In this document: piece after piece, positions 61,201-64,000 of the stretch
Position numbering within the stretch: the first letter of the stretch is position 1
Layout: the number at the start of each line of letters is the position of its first letter
Source of the DNA: Spodoptera frugiperda
Lineage: Eukaryota > Arthropoda > Insecta > Lepidoptera > Noctuidae
Length of the DNA: 64,000 bases
Assembly (NCBI RefSeq): GCF_023101765.2
Contig: NC_064224.1
Span: 6,962,103 to 7,026,102 of the forward strand
Direction of reading: 5' to 3'
The notes under the pieces: model-generated
Databases searched by the model: none
The model's input: only the letters and a program-made list of their open reading frames with translations
Told to the model about the DNA's origin: nothing
Position numbers and translations under genes: made by a program

Positions 61201-62575
61201 CTAGCAGTTCGCACAAGGAAGCTTGAAGCGAAGCGCTTCGTGCGTGTGGGTGGGATATCCACCATGAATCGGTGACGCCTAGCCGATTGTCTTGTGGTTC
61301 GATGATGGAAAGGACTAGGAGGAATCAAGTTGTGCAATTCCCCCGCACACTCTCCGAAATGTATCCGGTAAAAAACGGAAAGGCTTGCGACCTTGCGCCT
61401 GTGTTCAAGGCTTTGAAGCCGGGCCTCCACAAGCGCATCATCGTTGATGAGCTTCTTGGCACGCCTTTCAATGTGTTCGAGCGCATCTAGCTGGTATTTG
61501 GCCGAGCCGTCCCAAAGGTGAGAACAGTACTCCATACATGACCGAACCTGCGCTTGGTACAGGCTCAGCAGTTGTTCTGGTGTGAAGTACCGTCTCACCT
61601 TCGAGAGGATACCCAATTTCCTACCAGCCAGATGCGCCTTCGACTCTATATATGAGCCGAAGTTTAGCGTTGGCGATAGAGTTACGCCAAGAAGCTCTAG
61701 ATGATCCGATACTGGAACAGATACATTTCGGAAAGTAGGAGCCAGCGGAAATTGACTCCGTTTGGCGGAGAATAGACACGCCTGGGTTTTGGTAGCGTTG
61801 AACTTGACCAAGTTGGCGTCTCCCCAATCGGAGACCGCCTTCAAGGACGAGTTCAACCGTTCGACCATGGATTCTCTTAGAGACTGGATCTGTGTTCCGC
61901 TAGTCCGCGCATCGGACACATACCTTTCAACAACTGTGCTGTCATCTGCATACCCAAAGATACCGGGCTTAAGCAGGTCGTTGATGTGCAGCAAAAAGAG
62001 CGTTGCTGAAAGTACTGACCCCTGAGGGACTCCGGCGTTGATGCCAAATTGGTCAGACGAGCAGCCATCGATGACTACTCGAATTGACCGATCCCTCAGG
62101 AAGTCTGCAATCCATTTGCACAGATCAGCGGGAAGTCCATATGCAGGAAGCTTGCCGATAAGGCTGTCGTGCCACACCCTATCAAAGGCCTTTGATAGGG
62201 TGTGGCACGACATTGACACTAATTGTCTCCTGTGTCATAGGTGCGTTTACAAACACACAATATCATATTCACATGACACCCAGACCCGATACAACAATTT
62301 GAGGATCACACAAAGAGTTGCTCCGTGCGAAAATCTACACACACGTTTGCGCGACTAGTTTCAGGCCATGCTAGAGGCTCATATTCATGAGAGACATGAA
62401 AGGCTTGAAACTAGTCGAGTTCCTCGTCAAAGAGTTACGTGAGTAAGCCGATAACATAATGATCAATTGAGCTTACTAAGCTTGTAATAATGGGAAACTT
62501 ACTTCGATCGAGACGAGGCGGCGGTCTGAACTTGTATTCCGGTTGACTCCAGAATATCGGCACTGAACCGCGAAC
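43111..62575 (-). CDS. INPP5F: INPP5F/SAC2 phosphoinositide phosphatase, 3' fourteen coding exons
   Basis: Fourteen exons join in phase to about 831 residues plus a stop; roughly the first 350 residues of the protein lie beyond the right edge. Identity rests on the Sac catalytic CX5R motif (NCIDCLDRTN, exon 60,117-60,282), the family strings WSQPEYKFRPPPRLDR, RQYAGTKALK, GDYTRTGERKFTGLMKDGV and NRYYLSTFKDALRQ, and an hSac2 homology region (exons 56,627-53,841: WGLIDADP, SSAYYVADYDE, CVRIHY...GYFHMFR). The family dephosphorylates PI4P (4-phosphatase) on early endosomes. The long Ser-rich C-terminus ends in a coiled-coil-like EEHRKLQEKWRDCNTRL. Exons (high to low): 62,503-62,575; 60,750-60,942; 60,117-60,282; 59,482-59,643; 59,104-59,174; 57,434-57,557 (alternative 58,707-59,028); 56,627-56,754; 55,927-56,098; 54,280-54,442; 53,841-53,947; 45,606-45,723; 44,656-44,775; 43,560-44,356; 43,111-43,212. 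The least certain donor is at 44,655. Confidence 0.92.
43560..44356 (-). CDS. INPP5F: INPP5F exon, long disordered C-terminal region
   Basis: A 797-bp exon with acceptor ATTCCAG|GATC and donor ATTAAG|GTAAAG. It encodes a Ser/Asn/Asp-rich region (SLSDGMSSDYSSDDENRTNI, later SPVGSATKDMVLSPLTKLAK). It corresponds to the poorly conserved tail of SAC2 and contains no known fold. The open frame beyond 43,560 is intronic read-through. The frame has an internal ATG at 44,336, but the exon is spliced to upstream exons. Confidence 0.82.
44656..44775 (-). CDS. INPP5F: INPP5F exon with uncertain donor
   Basis: After CCCCCCCAG the frame (finishing a split Asp) reads GVRVPVSIPVVRPVRPPLHM then HRNVVATASDRSHSDAQSV. 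The phase needed for the next exon (one leftover base) fits the weak donor A|GTTCGG. GTTAGT four bases earlier has the wrong phase. So the left end may differ. Confidence 0.6.
44877..45009. repeat. MITE with perfect 19-bp TIRs in an INPP5F intron
   Basis: AGAAGGCTGCGCAATAAGT (44,877-44,895) and its exact complement ACTTATTGCGCAGCCTTCT (44,991-45,009) bound 95 bp of GC-rich DNA. No clear target duplication. Confidence 0.8.
45223..45410 (-). repeat. LINE 3' end with reverse-transcriptase C-terminus and (ATG)n tail
   Basis: The minus strand encodes RPPARWSDDIRKVAGSGWMR then RAEDRAQWRAIGEAYVQ, the typical C-terminus of an insect non-LTR retrotransposon (RTE-like, from memory), with an in-frame TAG in place of the usual Gln codon. 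A trinucleotide (TGA)n tail follows. The same end recurs at 63,600-63,735. Confidence 0.75.
45606..45723 (-). CDS. INPP5F: INPP5F exon
   Basis: TTACCCAG|GCC opens the frame AHPGQSGNARSSIYLDLSRL...VSETQLVADIRSVG, closed by GTAAGTTTC. It is the first exon after the 8.1-kb intron that holds the BEL/Pao element. Confidence 0.8.
45752..46150. repeat. Repeat block bounded by inverted ACGTGACAACGTCTT
   Basis: ACGTGACAACGTCTT (45,788-45,802) and AAGACGTTGTCACGT (46,116-46,130) are perfect inverted repeats 343 bp apart end to end. The interior is GC-rich with a CT/GA-rich segment, and on the minus strand it has AATAAA about 30 bp before the left end. It could be an LTR (TGAC...GTCA termini) or a large MITE. 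No target duplication or second copy was found, so the class stays open. Confidence 0.5.
46131..46534 (-). other. 3' region of the BEL/Pao element, LTR not resolved
   Basis: Downstream of the env-like stop there is no further coding sequence. AATAAA on the minus strand at about 46,221-46,226 is a possible poly(A) signal. Since no second LTR survives at the other end, the 3' LTR cannot be delimited by comparison. Confidence 0.4.
46535..48184 (-). CDS. env: Env-like fusion glycoprotein, C-terminal part (549 codons)
   Basis: The protein has a furin-like site RKRR (residues 23-26) directly followed by a Gly-Leu-Ile hydrophobic segment like the fusion peptide of baculovirus F proteins and errantivirus Env. 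Then come heptad-rich helices (about 50-160), a Cys-rich ectodomain, a transmembrane helix at about 444-465 and a tail of about 80 residues rich in Pro/Ser. Such env genes are known in BEL/Pao and Gypsy-type insect elements. The apparent start (MLKNP) is not original: it lies in the terminal repeat of the inserted mariner. The true N-terminal subunit is encoded at the end of the upstream pol frame. The gene is therefore broken, and no secreted product with a signal peptide can come from this frame alone. Confidence 0.85.
   Translation of the reverse strand: MLKNPLQYYDTMLLSQHFKESMRKRRGLIDGVGYVANSLFGVLDQRFADKYEKDISLIKENEKTLARLWKNQTSVVEAEYNLLKRTESAINRQHKVIHQHLNNLTQATNTLSKNVQEQEVMNELALSTIIATNMLSKLKSIQDTLIESITDIHHGMFSAHVLSPGQLRDQLSIISGQLSRELSLPIENTQTELSKVFPLLRVKARMTKQYLIFEIRIPLVNRERYDLYQLIPIPGQQGNTTVTVIPVSDYIAIDLRKDTYLAMTKQDIQQCIQNGEYTRLCHSRKPIYQFKSEDSLCIKSKNTDKCLTAVAACRNSWIELNKINTYLFYCCGQCTIRIICERQFTATQITKAGVITLDSDCVIKGQDFTVFSHKMQHSEVKTAAESMPEVIAPINQIINVSVPQVNLTYVDQQDALQHIKEQIDHMKSESVLIPDMSNHDIHQYSIIYILLLGAVISALAFIFRWYCRRRQGSTNLQSDFERPQPVPIVSTHRPDNASCAPVSRPRREPSPSHSQEAVELSNFSRILSSMKRHKNTPPIFTKPRASDSD
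48169..49087 (+). mobile_element. Mariner-family insertion inside the retroelement env, internally deleted
   Basis: The ends AAGGGTTTTTCAACAAGAAC (left) and the complement of CAGGGTATTTCAACAAGAAC (right) extend through CTTTGTTTTT as TIRs of about 30 bp. They are flanked by TA at 48,167-48,168 and 49,088-49,089. The plus strand encodes an N-terminal transposase frame (48,293-48,715) with the helix-turn-helix region (YENGRSVKVTFRKIRDIFGQ) and QLGLSKSTTWRILHKDL. An 18-bp tandem duplication (GAACAACCTGCTGGTTTA) brings a stop. The frame then resumes as FFSDEAHFHLSGYGNKQNCR (first catalytic Asp), and jumps after VTVWSGGVI to the C-terminal end VIKNFDERINICQRGPGGHL. The segment with the other two Asp is deleted. 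Non-autonomous. Confidence 0.9.
48293..48981 (+). pseudogene. Mariner transposase pseudogene
   Basis: The N-terminal DNA-binding half and the first catalytic Asp segment are readable in two frame pieces (48,293-48,715 and about 48,733-48,980). They are separated by a small duplication with a TAG stop, and the middle of the catalytic domain is deleted. It cannot encode active transposase. Confidence 0.85.
49046..53770 (-). CDS. pol: BEL/Pao Pol polyprotein continuing into Env N-terminus (1,574 codons)
   Basis: One frame without stops. Order: zinc knuckles of Gag (about 54-115, CPHCNQEHKLFSC and CRVCNSDH), aspartic protease (ALLDQGSQTSLI, about 181-192), reverse transcriptase (YTADIEKMYRQI; FYMDDLVSGSF catalytic box), RNase H (GFCDASIKAYA, GWSDSTAVLGW, NPADCASRG), HHCC zinc-binding and DDE integrase (GVDFTGYVDV, YSDNGTNFVG, PSWPSAGGLWEAAVKSLK), all typical of BEL/Pao. 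After the integrase the frame continues without a stop into a hydrophobic signal-like segment (ITTLIALFFFITTVFS) and about 100 residues that look like the N-terminal subunit of Env. The last dozen codons (about ISTRTLFFKTK) come from the mariner terminal repeat. Gag upstream is lost: the frame extends to a stop at 53,837 with no capsid. Confidence 0.9.
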   Translation of the reverse strand: MCGNQINQSYQPEPVHNNRKFHNSYKAFSTHHQNVNNYSKSKAYANDNEDSTKCPHCNQEHKLFSCKTFLELQPDAKRKAVAKYNLCKNCLQAHRNDCMSRRRCRVCNSDHNTLLHDAYGKGNGQTSNHRPTHQNTVNDNKNKMPGNSSNHVYQEDLSETLLTTALINVKAYDGKLIVLRALLDQGSQTSLITERAAQLLKLPRSRCKGVIFGIGATENNCKGVITITCSSINNDYTFDTDVFIMRNLVNKLPNKSFKKPESWTFLENISLADPEFYESRPVDILLGAEIYSNIIQEGIIKQDKSHPVAQQTRLGWILCGNVQTFHCNVVINNTDDIQKFWLIEDIAENSTMSQDDLDAVQYYKETTTRNEDGRYIVKLPFHTNFQEKLGESKCMALAQFRSLEKKFSKQPQLAETYTNFIHEYKELEHMVECTSNITPNCYLPHHGVYRADSTTTALRVVFNASAKTSTGYTLNELMKRGPNLQQDLMSLILRWRQYQFAYTADIEKMYRQILCSPDHQNYQKIIWRSSPNQSLREYQLATVTYGMKAAPFLAMMTLKQLATDEGYKYPNSKASTTLKEDFYMDDLVSGSFTLSSAKQLQSDLIQMLKAGGFNLRKWTSNNEELLQNVSTACSNQSSFDFKHAESTKTLGLKWHPNEDTFSFELKLNETKPTDKNTKRSLLSDISKIFDPLGWLSPITIKLKLLFKRVWLSNILWDDQLPDEIIIEWKKIRSELHHIDQFRIQRWYHIGEHDTIQLHGFCDASIKAYACVVYCKYKNNISLVAAKTRLVPDNKKLTLPRLELSGAHLLATLMNKIQQALPEREVRVFGWSDSTAVLGWIQGDINRWTPFVANRVKQITKTITSDKWHYIKSADNPADCASRGITVECLKQHQLWWSGPRFLPGFDDSSIKANQLYVTNEEEKKSKQTNVTTLNAPHCDDIIQSILRKHSNMTRATRVLAWVLRITRRHRTRTAYLNADELKTAKHMIIKYTQEMEFPDEITNLKMGEPINKKSKILNLNPFLDEDNLLRVGGRLKHANISEDMKHPCILPHNSHVTDLIIDQAHGNTFHAGPRITLAYIRQSYWILGGNRAVKKRLHTCTTCKKHRATKQKQMMGDLPKSRCNPSRPFHHTGVDFTGYVDVKNNKGRASRTSKGYIAVFVCMVTKAVHLELVSDLTSSSFLAALKRLSARRGKPRHIYSDNGTNFVGANKALQRELAERRRTFNDEFYSEISNMDIQWHFNAPSWPSAGGLWEAAVKSLKHHLRRVVGDQKLTFEEYSTLLAQLEACLNSRPLCALSEDPDDLNYLTPSHFLSSGPILTILDTEDDDRTRWKRTQKIFEDIWRRWQTEYLAQLSARSKWLVPYENVKVGDVVIIHEPNLTAGRWLLGRVMEAHPGLDGLTRVVTLKTKNGIIKRPVIKVSVLVSESQTTNLPVHSEKSKDKQDFQSRKPRSKRLGIRSHLITTLIALFFFITTVFSQEQSTVPYSLTEINKALYFDKMSNMQFIRDEWKLIVYYDMDPYWEGSTTFKKYLEQINNVCEKASNKAICDIILLQLNHSYDELQGISTRTLFFKTK
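53841..53947 (-). CDS. INPP5F: INPP5F exon (end of hSac2 region)
   Basis: Between TGTTTACAG and GTAAGTTTTC. Completing a split Glu codon, it reads SLHSICESLMVARDVAKLPP then IPFHDGVKLEKRKSK. The donor lies about 70 bp from the first Met codon of the BEL/Pao frame. Confidence 0.85.
54034..54166. repeat. (GA)n/(GGGGA)n homopurine tract
   Basis: About 130 bp of almost pure purine on the plus strand (GAGAGAGAGAGGGGGAGAG-type units) in an INPP5F intron, which reads as a C/T tract in gene sense. Open frames rich in Ser/Pro/Leu across it are artefacts of the repeat. Confidence 0.85.
54280..54442 (-). CDS. INPP5F: INPP5F exon (hSac2 region)
   Basis: The acceptor GTCAG|CTATTC gives phase 0 and the string LFSVGRKNNPEPVYCVRIHY, which fits the family better than the AG nine bases further in (wrong phase). 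It ends MI|G at GTGCGTATA. It continues GYFHMFRSTTLRFFNNMAVV. Confidence 0.85.
54471..54592 (-). repeat. SINE-like repeat family 3 in INPP5F intron
   Basis: AAGGGGGGAAAATCATCTAA, CTTCTCCCGCTTTGAGTGAG, GGGAGTGTCAGACTCTTACT, CCACCCCGTTCCTACTCCTG: the minus-strand copy of family 3. Confidence 0.8.
54655..55990 (-). repeat. Minisatellite of about 15 units (89-92 bp) copying an exon end and its splice donor
   Basis: GTTGGCGTCGAAGGGCCC recurs at about 54,669, 54,760, 54,850, 54,940, 55,029, 55,118, 55,210, 55,300, 55,389, 55,480, 55,571, 55,662, 55,752, 55,842 and 55,934. In gene sense each unit carries the last 58 or so bases of the exon (ADVTLIELGPFDANCTT), a splice donor (GTACGT in most copies, GTAAGT in the copies near 54,760 and 55,029), a G-run of 6-9, and CTGGTACCGTATAGTTAC. 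The rightmost unit is the real exon end. Length changes come mostly from the G-run. Confidence 0.95.
55927..56098 (-). CDS. INPP5F: INPP5F exon (hSac2 region) whose 3' end is amplified
   Basis: TTTGTCCCCCAG|T completes Asn. The frame reads TGDPQETEMDSVLVLTSSAY, YVADYDETSDRLLGVQRVAL, ADVTLIELGPFDANCTT and ends at ACG|GTACGT. Phase 0 joins it to LFSVGRKNNPEPV. The downstream intron consists mainly of tandem copies of this exon end. Confidence 0.85.
56383..56545 (+). repeat. tRNA-derived SINE (family 2)
   Basis: GTTAGCGCCGTGGCTGGACA (box A-like), GGCTCGATTCCCGCACG (box B-like), then GTGTGATCCACAAATTGGTG and GTAAACGGCACAGAAG. It lies inside an INPP5F intron, in opposite orientation to the gene. 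Confidence 0.8.
56627..56754 (-). CDS. INPP5F: INPP5F exon (start of hSac2 region)
   Basis: TTGTTTATAG|GAC opens DHTEPDTAAMAQHVKSLIDD, CKKLLVDTEPVLGSWGLIDA, DP, with donor CCTAA|GTAAGA. The WGLIDADP string matches the family motif after the Sac domain. Either version of the preceding exon joins here in phase 0. Confidence 0.88.
57434..57557 (-). CDS. INPP5F: INPP5F exon, version B (canonical)
   Basis: AATATTGTTCCAG|A completes AG|A (Arg), giving NR-YYLSTFKDALRQVAIDVMTG and a short loop to TSVK. The donor is a non-ideal AAG|GTTCTA. It is closest to the vertebrate sequence at this position, so taken as the main form. Confidence 0.85.
57655..57790. repeat. Half-copy of the CACGGTTTACTCACGTA MITE in INPP5F intron
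   Basis: GCGCGACGTCGCCGCGTC, then GAGTCCCTCTGTGACTCGAA, ACTAGTAGAGCTTTTCTCCA and TACGTGAGTAAACCATG match the right half of the MITE at 40,430-40,634. Confidence 0.65.
58707..59028 (-). CDS. INPP5F: INPP5F exon, version A (alternative, duplicated)
   Basis: The acceptor TTTTCTAG|A gives the same split Arg as version B and reads FIIRHFNDAITQCAIDILLG, aligned residue for residue with version B. About 85 further residues follow that version B lacks, among them VVNFDSLWRDVKTASLMVVE and SYFGHTLTSELLGAEIAYG. AAG|GTAGTA at 58,706 ends it in phase 0, joinable to the 56,754 exon. An internal AG|GTCAGT at 58,782 would instead join in phase to version B. Without splicing the frame stops at 58,680, with ATTAAA downstream, so a truncated protein is a third option. 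Confidence 0.65.
59104..59174 (-). CDS. INPP5F: INPP5F exon (Sac domain, after catalytic core)
   Basis: TTTTTTCCACAG|GGC encodes GDYTRTGERKFTGLMKDGVA then SAN plus AG of the next Arg, and donor AG|GTAGGA. DYTRTGER is a conserved Sac-domain string. Confidence 0.9.
59482..59643 (-). CDS. INPP5F: INPP5F exon (Sac domain)
   Basis: CGTCAACAG|ACA opens TAIAKYVLELQLCRLGLGTP and continues to MWADNGDVISRQYAGTKALK, with donor GTAATATT. WADNGDxISxQYAGTxALK is a hallmark of Sac phosphatases. Confidence 0.92.
60117..60282 (-). CDS. INPP5F: INPP5F exon with Sac catalytic motif
   Basis: It encodes RGMHYENVSILINALADVIG, EMRFCWRDDRGLICTQNGVF, RVNCIDCLDRTNVVQ. NCIDCLDRTN is the CX5R(T/S) active site: the first Cys of CIDCLDR is the nucleophile and the Arg binds phosphate. 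Donor CAG|GTATGTG, acceptor CAACCCCCAG. Confidence 0.95.
60750..60942 (-). CDS. INPP5F: INPP5F exon (Sac domain)
   Basis: TATCTTCAG|CTGAAG completes Thr and reads EDESHEAFKKHFAEELTTYK, NVCIVNLVEQQGRERIIWEA, YGNHVLRYNSPDVIYATFDF, HEY, ending TG|GTAAGTGAG. VNLVEQQGRE matches the conserved NLVDQ.GRE region upstream of the catalytic motif. Confidence 0.92.
61018..62212 (-). mobile_element. Jockey-like LINE, 5'-truncated, with poly(A) tail and 5' palindrome
   Basis: The minus-strand frame 61,095-62,219 encodes the second half of a reverse transcriptase: KAFDRVWHD, AGVPQGSVLSATLF, then the catalytic box GYADDS, and C-terminal RVNRLLMGRRAPS. A T-run at 61,020-61,036 is the poly(A) tail in element sense. 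The 5' end is a perfect inverted repeat (62,165-62,212). The frame is intact over about 370 codons, so the insertion is fairly recent. It lies in an INPP5F intron in gene sense. Confidence 0.88.
62165..62212. repeat. 48-bp perfect palindrome at the LINE 5' junction
   Basis: TGTCGTGCCACACCCTATCA then AAGG is followed at once by its exact complement CCTT...GGTGTGGCACGACA, without spacer. One arm is LINE coding sequence (FDRVWHD); the other is the same 24 bases inverted. Confidence 0.95.
62226..62345 (-). repeat. tRNA-derived SINE (family 2), partial
   Basis: GTGTCATAGGTGCGTTTACA, CATGACACCCAGACCCGATA, CAACAATTTGAGGATCACAC, AAAGAGTTGCTCCGTGCG: the minus-strand copy without the full tRNA-like head. 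Confidence 0.7.
62368..62462. repeat. MITE-like repeat, 'GAAACTAGTCGAG' family
   Basis: ATTCATGAGAGACATGAAAG, GCTTGAAACTAGTCGAGTTC and TTACGTGAGTAAGCCGATAA match the block at 5,640-5,745. Confidence 0.6.
62503..62575 (-). CDS. INPP5F: INPP5F exon, first one inside the window
   Basis: TTTTTACAG|GTT opens VRGSVPIFWSQPEYKFRPPP then RLDR, and ends at A|GTAAGTTT. The RGS(V/I)P(V/I)FWSQ string is a Sac-domain hallmark. The upstream exon, expected to end in ...SFVQ-like sequence, was not found up to 64,000. Confidence 0.9.
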
Positions 62576-62579
62576 CTGT

Positions 62580-63079
62580 AAAAACACAGTTTAATATTAC
62601 AGCATAATTGTTATTGTTATCAACACAGTTTAATATTGTAGCATAATTGTTATTGTTATAATCGCTATCCTTCCTCGTTTAGTCACTAGTGTGACTACGG
62701 GTTCCCGGTTCCGGTAAACTGTTATTATTAACTATTATTATTTAATCTATTATAGCCTACATACATATAATATATATAAGCCTACATAATTTAATTTAAT
62801 CTTAAATGGCGATGGTGGGACCAACTCGACATCTATGACAAGGATTGGCAGCAAAAAGCTTTAAACAAACAGAGAGGAGTGGAAGGAGGGTAGCAAGGCC
62901 ATTGCCCTGCAGTGGGACGATCATGGCTGAAATCTAAATCTTAAATGAGTCTTCAACATAAATAGAGAAATAAAGGGTTACATTGCATATATGCCTCTCT
63001 TTCCAGCTTCTCTTGAGGGATTGAAAATGTTATGGTTCATGTTTACAAAATCATCATAAACTATGTATACTCATCCAAC
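62580..63079. other. INPP5F intron, no gene seen
   Basis: AT-rich intron sequence. A direct repeat of about 30 bp, CAGTTTAATATT-TAGCATAATTG, is seen at 62,587-62,660. A LINE-derived GGGACGATCATGGCTGAAAT-like phrase lies near 62,913. Confidence 0.55.
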
Positions 63080-63330
63080 TGCATCGTTGGTCGAGAGGTT
63101 GCAAAGTGCAACTGCTGGGCCAATGCAAATGAATACTGGTCTTTTACAGTTTTTCGAAAATTTCCAAGAAGGTAGTACGGAGTCTGGAATTGAGCTCGGA
63201 ATATGGCAATAGGCTCACTTCCTATTACACGGGACTTATAACACAAATAGTGAAAAGTGAGTGTACATTGTACAGTGACATTACGTAATGTGCACATCAG
63301 CCTACCCTTTCGCGGATAAAAGGCATGACA
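63080..63330 (+). repeat. tRNA-derived SINE (family 1), diverged
   Basis: CTGCATCGTTGGTCGAGAGG at the start, CGGAGTCTGGAATTGAG, GGCAATAGGCTCACTTCCTA, ATGTGCACATCAGCCTACCC, ending AAAGGCATGACA. The box B segment is mostly deleted. Confidence 0.8.
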
Positions 63331-63599
63331 ATGACGACTCATCAACATCACGATACCATAGCATAGGCCACAGTTACAAAATGCGAAAAAAGAAAAAAAA
63401 ACAAAAACCTACAAGCAGCCAGTGACCACAAAGCCAGTAGAGCGTAAACATTGTAAGTAACGGTACAAAACGAGGTTGTATATAATCACTCGTTGTACTA
63501 AAGTAATTCTTGCATTATATTGTTACTACATGATAATTACAAGTGTATAATGATATTACGTAATCTGTTTTAGTAATTAAAAGAGGCATTTAGTATTAG

Positions 63600-63735
63600 G
63601 GCCCTCCAGCTAGGTGGAGTGACGATATCTGCAAGGTGCGTAGAGCTGAAGATCGAGCTCAGTGGCGTGCCATTGGAGAGGCCTATGTCCAGCAGTGGAC
63701 GAGAACAGGTTATTGATGATGATGATGATGAAAAG
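63600..63735 (+). repeat. LINE 3' end with (GAT)n tail
   Basis: The same element end as at 45,223-45,410, plus orientation: CCTCCAGCTAGGTGGAGTGA, GAGCTGAAGATCGAGCTCAG, GGAGAGGCCTATGTCCAGCA, GTGGACGAGAACAGG, then (GAT)n. An internal deletion removes the VAGSGW segment. Confidence 0.75.
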
Positions 63736-63845
63736 AGCGTTAATATTGTCAATCGTAACTTTACGGATAGGGTGTTCACGAAGCTTGCCTGTTTGCCTAT
63801 ACGTCCTTTGGTTCAAACGGCTCGGTGAATATTGAATACGCCTCA

Positions 63846-64000
63846 CTTGATAGTTCAATGCTGGTCGTGGCTATGCTACGAAGAGCTAGGCTGGGAAACT
63901 ATGTGACCGTTTCCACTGTTTCCGTAAGATGCGAGAGGAAGATGCGCAGCTCGAGTATGTGATGTATCGATAGTAGAGAAACCATCCATACCACACATCC
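63846..64000. repeat. MITE fragment related to 10,751-10,965, cut by the window edge
   Basis: GTGGCTATGCTACGAAGAGC, ACTATGTGACCGTTTCCACT, GAGGAAGATGCGCAGCTCGA and GTATGTGATGTATCGATAGT are the reverse-complement order of the interior of the MITE at 10,751-10,965. Confidence 0.6.

Noticed and set aside
61075..62358. Plus-strand frames of 66-106 codons around the LINE
   Set aside because: Antisense to the LINE reverse transcriptase. The one containing FDRVWHD in plus sense arises only from the inverted palindrome arm.

Overview
The window is AT-rich insect nuclear DNA, almost certainly from a moth and probably a noctuid. That is inferred from GT-AG introns, dense MITEs and tRNA-derived SINEs of lepidopteran type, a BEL/Pao retroelement with an env gene, mariner and hAT derivatives, and ZAD-type zinc-finger genes. 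No prokaryotic features, CRISPR array or true tRNA/rRNA gene was seen.

Layout. (1) 1-21,100 is nearly gene-free. The only coding piece is a short first coding exon on the minus strand at 20,873-20,963, whose partners lie further left or outside the window. The rest is unique AT-rich DNA with SINEs, MITEs, a LINE tail and a deleted mariner. (2) 21,222-27,552 has no gene; it holds one full SINE and LINE debris. (3) 27,553-28,653 (+) is a complete two-exon TMEM216 gene (ciliary transition zone). (4) 30,488-36,203 (-) is a tandem cluster of three single-exon ZAD/C2H2 zinc-finger genes, which share an unusual C-terminal motif after the last finger. (5) 36,204-43,110 is gene-free and rich in MITEs, including a clean hAT-type element with an 8-bp target duplication. 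(6) 43,111-62,575 (-) is the 3' two-thirds of INPP5F/SAC2, a phosphoinositide 4-phosphatase. Fourteen coding exons can be joined in phase, down to the stop codon; the 5' exons lie beyond the right edge. (7) 62,576-64,000 is INPP5F intron with SINE, LINE and MITE copies.

INPP5F holds the most unusual structures. One exon (encoding the NRYYLSTFKDALRQ region) has a second, diverged, phase-compatible version 1.5 kb upstream, so alternative splicing is likely. The 3' half of another exon, with its splice donor, has been amplified into about 15 tandem copies of about 90 bp that fill the next intron. An 8.1-kb intron carries a sense-oriented BEL/Pao element (pol plus env, lacking gag and the 5' LTR). 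The env part of that element is itself split by a mariner-family insertion.

The genes form no evident pathway. TMEM216 converges on the zinc-finger cluster, and the zinc-finger genes and INPP5F all read leftward. Exon boundaries were set by hand from splice consensus, reading phase and recalled family similarity; no search was run.
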